A stretch of DNA of 62,417 nt. Source: SBAX01 sp964646605 (GTDB lineage: Bacteria > Planctomycetota > Phycisphaerae > UBA1845). A model generated the notes under the pieces. It saw only the letters and a list, made by a program, of their open reading frames with translations, did not search any database and was not told the DNA's origin. The stretch covers positions 1-62,417 of the forward strand of contig CAZYEX010000070.1 of the NCBI GenBank assembly GCA_964646605.1, read 5' to 3'. The translations under genes were made by a program, and so were the position numbers. Shown here in pieces: positions 32,416-39,940 of this stretch (the stretch's first letter is position 1; the number at the start of each line of letters is the position of its first letter).

Positions 32416-33865
32416 GCTTCGGAGGCGTCTCCTCCGAGCGCATCTCCCCCAGCATTCTTCGAACTTCGCACTTCGGACTTCGCACTTCGGCATCCCTGTG
32501 CTCGTGCTCCTGTTCGCAGCCTCGCTCGCCGCCGCCCCCCTCGACACCCGCACCATCCATCTGGATCTCAAGCTCCGCAGCGGCGGGACAATCGGCGGGC
32601 TGGTCGTGGATCATGACGACCACGCCCTGGTGATCGTACACGAGCAGTCGCCCTACGTGTTTTCGTGGAAAGAGCTGGAATTCCCATCGGCGCTCGCCGC
32701 GCGGCGGGGGATCCTGGCCCTCGCCCGAGGCGGCGAAAAACACCTGACCGCCGAGGACCATTTCCAACTCGGCGTTTTCGCTTTGGGCCTGGAGCGCAAC
32801 GATGTCGCGGCCTATGAGTTTCGACAGGCCCAGCGCCTCGATCGCAAGGTCGCTTCGCAGGTAGAGCAGGCCTTGGACGACTTTCGCCGACGCCGTCAAA
32901 CGCCCACGGACGATCCGTTCGACGCGGACCCAGAACCGCCCGAGACGCCGCCCGACCCTGACTCCCCTGCTCCGCCGCGGGACCTGCCGGTTCTCGATGA
33001 CACGGCATTGGCATCACCGCAGTCCGAACAAACCCGGGAGAAAATCCTCGCCGCCTATCAACAATTCGGCGGCAAGGTCCGCGAGGTGCTCGGCAAGGAC
33101 GTGCAACCCTTGGAATCGCCGCATTTTCTCATCTGGACCGACTGGGAGCCGCGCTACCGCGAGCGCCTGATCGAATGGTCGGAGGCGATGTACGCCGCCC
33201 TTTGCCGCCAGTTCGACCTCTCCCCCGCCGACTCCGTCTTTCTCGCCAAGTGTCCGATGTTCTGCTTCCGATCCAAGGCCAAGTTCCAGAAGTTCGCCCG
33301 CCACTTCGACGGGTACGACGGGGTGAGCGCCGCCGGTTACACCCGCTCCATCGAACGCAACGGACACGTCCATGTCGTTCTTCTCCGCCAAGGCAAGGAG
33401 GAGATCGATTTCGAGCGCTTCGCCGGCACGCTGGTCCACGAAGGAACGCACGCCTTCGTGCATCGGCTGTTTTCGCACCGCTTGATCCCTCATTGGATCA
33501 ACGAGGGGCTCGCGGAGTTGACCGCGGAGCGCGTCCTCGGCGACTCGTGCGATACGGCGGAGACGGCCTCCTTGCTCGCCCGCCAGTTCGCCTGCTACGG
33601 CTGGGAGCTGGGCGGGTTGTTGGAGACGACGGGACCGATCGGGGTCCATCAATACCCCCTCGCCCACGGCGTGGTCGCCTATCTGGAGGGGTTGGGTCGG
33701 GAGCGGTTCATCGCCTTCTTGCGGACGCTGAAAGCCGGAAAATCAACGGCCGAGGGCTTGGCGGAGGTGTACGACGGGCTCACGCCCAGTCGTTTGGAAG
33801 TCGACTGGCGCAACGCGGCCTCTGAAAACGATACGAAGCCGCCGACTCCGCCCACCCCGCAATGA
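32399..33865 (+). CDS. Secreted DUF1570-type zinc metallopeptidase
   Basis: About 488 aa from GTG 32399. The mature protein contains HEGTHAFVHRL, a zincin HExxH motif, followed by HWINEGLAEL with the likely third zinc ligand Glu, as in gluzincins. This arrangement matches DUF1570 proteins, mostly planctomycete. An N-terminal domain (ARGGEKHLTAEDHFQLGVFA) looks TPR-like, followed by a proline-rich linker. The start is uncertain: GTG 32399 gives a basic leader but runs through a hairpin and a heptad repeat array; GTG 32498 gives the signal-like MLVLLFAASLAAAP directly and is the alternative. The probable site of action is the periplasm or surface. Substrate unknown. Confidence 0.8.
32420..32436 (+). 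terminator. Hairpin after hflX
   Basis: CGGAGG (32420-32425) and CCTCCG (32431-32436) pair around CGTCT, 5 nt after the hflX stop. No T-tract. It supports a break between hflX and the metallopeptidase gene. Confidence 0.4.
32456..32490. repeat. Heptad (7-bp period) repeat array, locus 2
   Basis: ACTTCGC ACTTCGG ACTTCGC ACTTCGG (32463-32490): a 14-bp unit repeated twice exactly, itself two 7-mers. TTC recurs at 32458, 32465, 32472, 32479 and 32486. It lies between hflX and the hydrophobic start of the metallopeptidase. Confidence 0.8.
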
Positions 33866-33968
33866 TCCCCTCGCCGCGTCGTTTCGCCGGCGACATTCGC
33901 TCCAAACCGTTCATGCCCCCGCGCCGCCCTTGCCGACGTAGTATCCACGTGTTGCCTGGAACCTGGTC

Positions 33969-35168
33969 ATGACCGCACCGGCCAAGAAACGACTGTTCAA
34001 TCTGGTGCGGGTGCTCATCTGCGCAGCCGCGCTTTGGATCGTCGTGCGCGGCGTGACCCTCCATGACCACGTCACACCGGCGAACGGCGGTCCCGACTGG
34101 ATCGGCGAAGTGCGGGTCGACGCCGACCCCGTCGAAATCCGACTCGTCGGCGGCGAGATGCAACGCATCCCCCGGACCGACATCGCCCTGGACGCCGATG
34201 GTGCTCCGCGGATCGCTTTCGGACTGACCTCCGCGTGGCGAAACAGCCGCAAGAGCCTGCTGCTCCTCGCGGTTCTGATTCACTTTCCCGTGGTCTTGCC
34301 CCAGGCCTTGCGCTTTCGATGGCTTCTTGCGGTGCAGAGCATCACCCTTGGGTATTGGGAATGCGTGAAACTCTCCCTGGCAGGGAATTTCCTCAACTTC
34401 GCCACGCCCTTCGGCTCCAACGCGGGCGACGTGTTCAAAGCCTACTTCGTCGCTCTGCACACCACGCGAAAAACCGAAGCCGTGACCACGGTGGTGCTCG
34501 ATCGCGTCATCGGACTAGGCAGCCTCCTCTTCGTCGTGGCCGCGATTACGGCGCTGAGTCCGACGGGAAGTCGTCTGGCTGCACTGCGGCCCTATATGCT
34601 TGGGTTACTCGCGTTCGGGATCGCGGGGGCGCTGCTCTATTTCGCACCGCCCCTTCGTCGGCGATGGACATCCAGCGCGTGGTTCACGAGACTGCCCATG
34701 TTCGATCAACTCCGCCGCATCGACCGCTCGGTGCGAACGCTGGCCGGTCACGCCCCCACGCTGGTCGGTTCCGTGCTTCTGACCATCGGTTTGCAGGGTA
34801 TGGCCCTGGCCGCCTATTTCACCGTGGCCATCGCCCTCGGTTTGCAGGGTGGTGCGGCGCGGGTCCCCGAGTATTTCGCCTACTTTTATTCCGGAACCCT
34901 GGTGCAGGCCCTGCCCGGTCCGCCACAGGGGCTCGGCACCGTGGAACTGACCTACCGTTACTTTTTCGCCCCCTTCGGCAGCGCCTCGCAAATCGTGTGC
35001 ATGGCCTTTGTGATTCGCGTCGTGGTGCTGATTTGCGCCCTGCCCGGATTGCTGGTCACCGCGACGGGGGCGTATCGCCCGAAACCCGAGGCGACCGACG
35101 ACGCACCGACGGTCGCGGCGCCGCTTCCCCCTCATCGCGACGTTCTCGCAGCCGCGACGATCCACTAG
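33969..35168 (+). CDS. Lysylphosphatidylglycerol synthase-like TM protein (UPF0104/flippase)
   Basis: A 399-aa membrane protein with about eight helices. It shows the family marks of the LPG-synthase TM region: RWLLAVQSITLGYWECVKLS, NFATPFGSNAGDVFKAYF, VVLDRVIGLGSLLFVV and ALPGPPQGLGTVELTYRYFF. Members flip or transfer lipids or isoprenoid-linked sugars; without the C-terminal MprF synthase domain this one is more likely a lipid flippase or glycan-related protein than an aminoacyl transferase. An N-terminal periplasmic beta-rich insert (about 35-80) is unusual. It begins about 100 bp after the metallopeptidase gene. Confidence 0.82.
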   Translation: MTAPAKKRLFNLVRVLICAAALWIVVRGVTLHDHVTPANGGPDWIGEVRVDADPVEIRLVGGEMQRIPRTDIALDADGAPRIAFGLTSAWRNSRKSLLLLAVLIHFPVVLPQALRFRWLLAVQSITLGYWECVKLSLAGNFLNFATPFGSNAGDVFKAYFVALHTTRKTEAVTTVVLDRVIGLGSLLFVVAAITALSPTGSRLAALRPYMLGLLAFGIAGALLYFAPPLRRRWTSSAWFTRLPMFDQLRRIDRSVRTLAGHAPTLVGSVLLTIGLQGMALAAYFTVAIALGLQGGAARVPEYFAYFYSGTLVQALPGPPQGLGTVELTYRYFFAPFGSASQIVCMAFVIRVVVLICALPGLLVTATGAYRPKPEATDDAPTVAAPLPPHRDVLAAATIH

Positions 35169-35335
35169 CGCTTTTTCGCGCTGGCCGGTTTCTCGGACGC
35201 CGAATCAAACGCGCAGCGCCGCAATTATCGGCTTGCATCCGCGCAGATTAAGTAGCCTCGTCGGCACTCCGAAATGAGATCGGCGATGGGAAGTTTGCGC
35301 CTGGCCGGTGGAACCTGATCCGCGCGCTGTCGCGC

Positions 35336-36163
35336 ATGGCCGCCGGGGAGCAGGCGAGTTCCGCACGTCGCCCATGGTGCCGCGGAGTGTCATTGAACTT
35401 GCCCAACGTACTCTCCGAACCCCGGCAAGGAGTAGATGCGCTCCTTGACGCCGCCTGTGAACGACGCGCGCCCGCGGAGCTCCACTTCCAGGACGCCGAC
35501 GGTCCGCCCATCATCGCCCGCGCTCGCCTCCTGGATCACAACGCCGGCGAAGTCCTCACCGATCGCCCGCAATACGTGGATGAGGAAGGAACCATCCCCG
35601 CGGGACGGCTTCTGAGCGTGCATTGGAACCTCAGCTCCGCGCGCTATCAATTTGAAACCGTGATCTTAGACGACAACCGCGCCGTCTGCATCAACGCTCA
35701 CCAGACCATCCCCGGCGTCGCCCTGCAAAGGCCGCTCGACATCGCCCGCTGCCAGCGCCGAAGCTGTCTGCGTGTCTCGACCATCGGCTACGATCCCATC
35801 AACGTCGAACTGGCCGCCCCGCACCGCGAATGTCCCGAGGCCTGCGACCGATGCGTCGATCCGGTCAGCGGATGGATCGTGGACCTGGCCGTCGGCGGCT
35901 TCTCCGTGGTCGTGGATCACCGCCGGCTTCGCGCCGTCCGCTCCTGCGAGCAATTCTTCGTATCGTTTTTTCTCCCCGGTTTGGCCCATGAGTTCCTCAT
36001 GCTCGGTTCGGTTCGGCACACCCGACCTCTGCGCGGCGGCGAGAGCCTGCGCGTGGCCTTGGGATTCTGTCCCTGGAACGGCGCACAGTTCAAACGCGAC
36101 CAACAGCGCATGGCGCGTTTCATCGCCGACCACGAACGGCGCATGCTTCGTCGAAGGAGATAA
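35336..36163 (+). CDS. YcgR/PilZ-like protein 1
   Basis: A 275-aa protein with a YcgR-type N-terminal beta domain (about 17-125: EPRQGVDALLDAACERRAPA ... GRLLSVHWNLSSARYQFET) and a C-terminal PilZ-like half. The c-di-GMP contact motif RxxxR is present in degenerate form (QRRSCLRVS), but the second motif reads DLAVGGF, with Ala in place of the usual Ser of D/N-x-S-x-x-G, so binding may be weakened. A Cys cluster, CPEACDRC, lies in between. It is first of three co-directional PilZ genes. The start is uncertain (ATG 35336 or GTG 35387); neither has a good ribosome-binding site. Confidence 0.65.
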   Translation: MAAGEQASSARRPWCRGVSLNLPNVLSEPRQGVDALLDAACERRAPAELHFQDADGPPIIARARLLDHNAGEVLTDRPQYVDEEGTIPAGRLLSVHWNLSSARYQFETVILDDNRAVCINAHQTIPGVALQRPLDIARCQRRSCLRVSTIGYDPINVELAAPHRECPEACDRCVDPVSGWIVDLAVGGFSVVVDHRRLRAVRSCEQFFVSFFLPGLAHEFLMLGSVRHTRPLRGGESLRVALGFCPWNGAQFKRDQQRMARFIADHERRMLRRRR

Positions 36164-36170
36164 GCCCGGT

Positions 36171-36593
36171 ATGAACCATCGAAAGACGCAAACGGACACG
36201 GAAGGCGCGATCACGGCGGTCGCCCTTGATCGCCGCCGCAGCCTCCGCCGTCACCTTCAGAGCACCATTCCCGTGCGCCTCCGAGGAATCGGCGACGAGA
36301 TGGACTGGCAGTGTGAGGCCAAGCTGCTCAACCTCAGCCTCAGCGGCATGGCCTGCCGAGTGGTTAACGAACGAATCGGCGCACTCTGCGAAAACCAGAC
36401 CCTGGAGGCGGTGTTTCGCTTGGCCGGTTGCCCCGCCGCGTTCCACCTGCGCACCCGGATCACCAACATCACTCCCGCCGGGTCGCCTCAGCACGTCATT
36501 CTCGGCTTGGAGTTTGTGGAAGACGATCGGTTCTTGGCTTGCCGAAGCAAGCTGCACGAAGCGGTCGAGCGGACAGGCGAGTTCCCGGACTAA
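36171..36593 (+). CDS. PilZ-domain protein 2
   Basis: A 140-aa single-domain PilZ protein. It has the RxxxR motif in RRRSLRRHLQSTIPVRL (about 21-37) and NLSLSGM (D/N-x-S-x-x-G) near 58-64, so it should bind cyclic di-GMP. No N-terminal partner domain is present. It lies 7 bp after PilZ gene 1 and 21 bp before gene 3, in one apparent operon; AAGGAG is 11 nt before ATG. PilZ receptors regulate motility, adhesion or exopolysaccharide synthesis; the partner here is not visible. Confidence 0.85.
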   Translation: MNHRKTQTDTEGAITAVALDRRRSLRRHLQSTIPVRLRGIGDEMDWQCEAKLLNLSLSGMACRVVNERIGALCENQTLEAVFRLAGCPAAFHLRTRITNITPAGSPQHVILGLEFVEDDRFLACRSKLHEAVERTGEFPD

Positions 36594-36614
36594 CCAATAG
36601 GGGTTCCAACGATC

Positions 36615-37403
36615 ATGAGCACAACACAGACCATCGCACCCCAGCGGCTGGATCAGATCCTCGAAGACTCGGTCCGTCAACAACGACCGCTGGTCCTTAC
36701 CCACAACGGTCCGGACGGTTGGCGAACCTACAAGGCCGCCTTCCGGCCTTCTGCGTCGGGGATACCGGGCCTGACCATTCAGGTCGCCCCCCAGGCAGAC
36801 GGTGCTGCCGCCTCCGCCCCCCCCGTCGGCGACACGCTCGGCGGAACCTTCCGTCTGGGGCACAAGAAGTGCATGTTCTGTTCGGTGATTCTCGGCGTGA
36901 AACCGCACGCCGACGGCGCCCTCTGGACCCTGCGTCGCCCGGACCACTTGCAACAACTTCAACGCCGCGCCTACGAGCGGGCCGTACCTCCAAAAAACGA
37001 GGTGGTCGCCGTCCGCTTTTGGCGCGACCTTCACGGCGACGGACCGACCGACGCCCGCGTCGTCCGCCACGGACAGCTCGAGGACATTTCCGCCGGCGGA
37101 ATGCGCATCAAGGTCGCCGACCCCAAGGAAATCGAGCTGGATCGCACCTATCGCTGCGTCTTCACTCCTCGACCGGGAAAACCGGCCCTGGTCCTCGATG
37201 CCGTGTTGCGGCACCGCGAAGCCGGCGACAAAGGCCGCGCCTCGCTCGGCTTCCAATTCGTGGGCCTCGAAATTTCCCCGGAAGGGTTGCGGCTCCTCGA
37301 TCGCCTGGTTCGAATCGTCAACCACTTCCATCGTTCAGCGGCGTCCGATGTGCAAGGCCGCGACGGACGCGGAGGACGGGCGCCGGACGACTCCAACGAT
37401 TGA
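36615..37403 (+). CDS. YcgR-like PilZ protein 3
   Basis: A 262-aa protein: N-terminal YcgR-type beta-barrel (about 10-115), then a PilZ domain with QLQRRAYERAVPP (RRxxxR) near 114-126 and EDISAGGMRIKV (D-x-S-x-x-G) near 154-165. Both c-di-GMP motifs are intact. In enterobacteria YcgR acts as a flagellar brake, but no flagellar genes lie nearby, so a general c-di-GMP effector is the safer call. Its 3' end overlaps the convergent gene on the minus strand by 86 bp. Confidence 0.85.
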   Translation: MSTTQTIAPQRLDQILEDSVRQQRPLVLTHNGPDGWRTYKAAFRPSASGIPGLTIQVAPQADGAAASAPPVGDTLGGTFRLGHKKCMFCSVILGVKPHADGALWTLRRPDHLQQLQRRAYERAVPPKNEVVAVRFWRDLHGDGPTDARVVRHGQLEDISAGGMRIKVADPKEIELDRTYRCVFTPRPGKPALVLDAVLRHREAGDKGRASLGFQFVGLEISPEGLRLLDRLVRIVNHFHRSAASDVQGRDGRGGRAPDDSND

Positions 37404-37971
37404 CGATGCGCTCCACGGCGCAGATCGATTGACTCACCCAACGCGGCCACGGTCGATGTCGGCTTTGCGCTGCTGAGACGAGTGACCGCACAAACTCCCG
37501 CGCCTCGCGGTCGCACCCCTCGAGCAAGCCGAAAAACGCCTTCGCGTCCGCCGGCGTCCCTTCAACGGCCACGCGCAGCGCGTCCACGCCGACCCGCCCG
37601 AGTTCCGTCACTCGGCTTGCCATGTGCGGTTCGGGGTTCAGCACCAACAGCATCGCTTCGCTGCGGGCTACGGCGTCGACCGCGCGGGACCAGTGGCCAC
37701 GGGTTCGTTGCGCCTCCCGCTCTCGAAGGCGATAGGTCGGCGAGTCCGATCGCTCCCCTGCCAGCGCCCGAAAGGCGACCACCAACGAACGCGATGCCCG
37801 ACTCAGCGCCCAGCGCGCCGCCAACCACCGGGCCCATGCCGCCGCGAACCGCGCCCCCCCGCGCGTCTTCTCCGCGCGTTGACGTCCCAGGCACATGCCG
37901 ATCGCCGCGCCCAGCGACCCGGCGATCAACACCACCGTAAGTACAAGCCCGACAAGTTCGCCCGAAGACAA
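37318..37971 (-). CDS. Single-pass membrane protein of unknown function
   Basis: A 217-aa protein starting at TTG: MSSGELVGLVLTVVLIAGSL opens with a membrane helix (about 6-28), followed by a basic, helical cytoplasmic part rich in Arg and Ala. I recognise no family. TTG 37971 was preferred over an upstream ATG (38037) because GGAGGAG lies 7 nt before it and because the -35 of the likely promoter (38032-38037) covers the ATG. The 86-bp 3' overlap with the PilZ gene is unusual; the gene could end earlier through a sequencing error or be less real than it looks. Confidence 0.5.
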   Translation of the reverse strand: MSSGELVGLVLTVVLIAGSLGAAIGMCLGRQRAEKTRGGARFAAAWARWLAARWALSRASRSLVVAFRALAGERSDSPTYRLREREAQRTRGHWSRAVDAVARSEAMLLVLNPEPHMASRVTELGRVGVDALRVAVEGTPADAKAFFGLLEGCDREAREFVRSLVSAAQSRHRPWPRWVSQSICAVERIVNRWSRPAPVLRVRRGLAHRTPLNDGSG

Positions 37972-38008
37972 GTGTGCTCCTCCCCGTCCTCCTTTTGGGT
38001 AGAAGGAC

Positions 38009-38037
38009 AGTATATCGGAACGGACAACGAATGTCAT
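38009..38037 (-). promoter_or_regulatory. Promoter of the minus-strand membrane protein gene
   Basis: On the minus strand ATGACA (38037-38032) and TATACT (38014-38009) are spaced by 17 bp. Transcription would start near 38002, downstream of the ATG at 38037, which supports TTG 37971 as the start codon. Confidence 0.55.
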
Positions 38038-38152
38038 TGGCGGGGTTTGCGGCGGGCACTTGCCGCGCAGACCGGCAGGCACGTACCATGTCGCTATTCT
38101 GCGATGCCCGTAGGGGCCGCAAGGGTGAACGGACCGCGGGAGTTTCCCGAAC

Positions 38153-39916
38153 GTGCGCAGCCGAATCGCGTGCATCGTCGCGCTGGGTAGTATTGTGAGT
38201 CCCGGCGGAGCGTGGTCCGACGAGCGCGGCGGCGGGGATCGGATGACCGGCTCACGCTTCGCCAGTCGATCGGAGGTCATCGCCCGCCACGGCATGGCCT
38301 GCACCAGTCAACCCCTCGCCACCCAAATCGCCCTCGACATCCTCAAGAAAGGCGGCAGCGCCGTGGACGCCGCCATCGCCGCCAACGCGGCCTTGGGACT
38401 GATGGAACCGACGGGTTCGGGAATCGGCGGCGATCTATTCGCCATTGTCTGGGACGCCAAAACCAAAAAACTCCACGGTCTCAACGCCAGCGGAAGAAGC
38501 CCCTACGGCTTGACCCTTCAGCACTTCAAAGACCGCGGTCTAAGCACCATTCCGCCGCACGGACCGCTCCCCGTCACCGTCCCCGGTTGCGTCGACGGCT
38601 GGTTCGAGCTGCACCAACGATTCGGCAAGCTCCCCATGAATGACATTCTCGCCCCGGCGATCGCCTACGCCCGTGAAGGATTCCCTGTCTCGGAACTGAT
38701 CGCCCATTACTGGGTCCGAGGCGGCCGCGCGCTTCAACGCTTCCCCAACTTCGCCGCGACGTTCCTTCCCGAAGGGACAGCGCCGAAAAAGGGCGATCTC
38801 TTTCGCAACCCCGATCTCGCCCGCACGTACGAAACCATCGCCCGCGGCGGACGCGACGCTTTCTATCGCGGCGAACTCGCCGCCGTCATGTCCGCATTCT
38901 GTGAACGAAATGAATGCTTCCTGCGCCTCAAGGATTTCGCCGACCACAACTCGACGTGGGTGGACCCCGTCTCCACCAACTACCGCGGGTACGACATCTG
39001 GGAACTGCCCCCCAACGGACAGGGCATCGCCGTCTTGCAAATGCTCAACCTTCTCGAACCCTACGATCTCACCTCGATGGGCCACAACTCCGCCGAATAC
39101 CTCCACCGCCTGGTCGAGGCCAAGAAGCTCGCCTTCGAGGACCGCGCCCGCTTCTACGCCGATCCCGACTTTGTGAAAGCGCCCACGACGGCCCTGATTT
39201 CCAAAGCCTACGCCGAACAGCGCCGCAAACTCCTCAACCCCCGCCGAGCGTCAACGAAACTCGATCCCGGCGACCCCAAGCTCGGACAAAGCGACACCAT
39301 CTATCTCACCGTCGCCGACGAACAGCGCAACATGGTCTCGCTCATCCAGAGCAATTACCGCGGATTCGGATCAGGACTTGTGCCCGACGGATTGGGTTTC
39401 GTGTTTCAAGACCGCGGCGAGTTGTTCTCGCTGGACGAATCCCACCCCAACGTCTACGCCCCGCACAAGCGCCCCTTCCACACCATCATCCCCGGCTTTG
39501 TGACCAAAGACGGACGACCGTGGCTGAGCTTCGGGGTGATGGGCGGCGACATGCAGCCTCAAGGCCACGTCCAAGTGCTCTGCAACCTCATCGACTTTGG
39601 CATGACCCTTCAGGAAGCCGGCGACGCCGCGCGCTTCCATCACCAAGGCTCCACCGAACCCACCGCCGACCTCGTCGTGTCCAATGCCCAGGGTGGACCC
39701 CAGGCGGGTTCCGTCCGCATGACCGAAGGCGGCTGGCTGACGTTGGAATCCGGCGTCTCACCCGACGTGCTGCGCGACCTGGCTCGCAAAGGCCACGACG
39801 TACGCATCGAAACCGACGGCTTCGGCGGCTACCAAGCGATCCTCTACGACGCGGATCGCGGCGTGTTCCTCGGCGCCTCCGATTTCCGCAAGGACGGTCA
39901 GGCCGCGGGATATTGA
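38153..39916 (+). CDS. Gamma-glutamyltransferase-family protein
   Basis: A 587-aa Ntn-hydrolase precursor. GTG 38153 gives a signal peptide (RSRIACIVALGSIVSPGGAWS), so it is exported. GGT-family motifs are GMACTSQPLATQIALDILKKG, GGSAVDAAIAANAALGL, EPTGSGIGGDLFAIV and the autocleavage site SDTIYLTVADEQRNMVSL with nucleophile Thr382. The usual DTTHxSVVD reads DTIYLTVAD, and the substrate-loop PLSSMxP is replaced by PFHTIIPGF, so it belongs to the divergent, mostly uncharacterised GGT-like branch rather than classical glutathione GGT. It probably hydrolyses a gamma-glutamyl or other amide in the periplasm. Confidence 0.87.
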   Translation: MRSRIACIVALGSIVSPGGAWSDERGGGDRMTGSRFASRSEVIARHGMACTSQPLATQIALDILKKGGSAVDAAIAANAALGLMEPTGSGIGGDLFAIVWDAKTKKLHGLNASGRSPYGLTLQHFKDRGLSTIPPHGPLPVTVPGCVDGWFELHQRFGKLPMNDILAPAIAYAREGFPVSELIAHYWVRGGRALQRFPNFAATFLPEGTAPKKGDLFRNPDLARTYETIARGGRDAFYRGELAAVMSAFCERNECFLRLKDFADHNSTWVDPVSTNYRGYDIWELPPNGQGIAVLQMLNLLEPYDLTSMGHNSAEYLHRLVEAKKLAFEDRARFYADPDFVKAPTTALISKAYAEQRRKLLNPRRASTKLDPGDPKLGQSDTIYLTVADEQRNMVSLIQSNYRGFGSGLVPDGLGFVFQDRGELFSLDESHPNVYAPHKRPFHTIIPGFVTKDGRPWLSFGVMGGDMQPQGHVQVLCNLIDFGMTLQEAGDAARFHHQGSTEPTADLVVSNAQGGPQAGSVRMTEGGWLTLESGVSPDVLRDLARKGHDVRIETDGFGGYQAILYDADRGVFLGASDFRKDGQAAGY

Positions 39917-39940
39917 CCGCTCCGACCTCGCCAAGCTTTG

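Noticed and set aside
37482..37940. Plus-strand frame beginning MTAQTPAPRGRTPRASRKTP
   Set aside because: Low-complexity Arg/Pro/Ala-rich antisense of the membrane protein gene.
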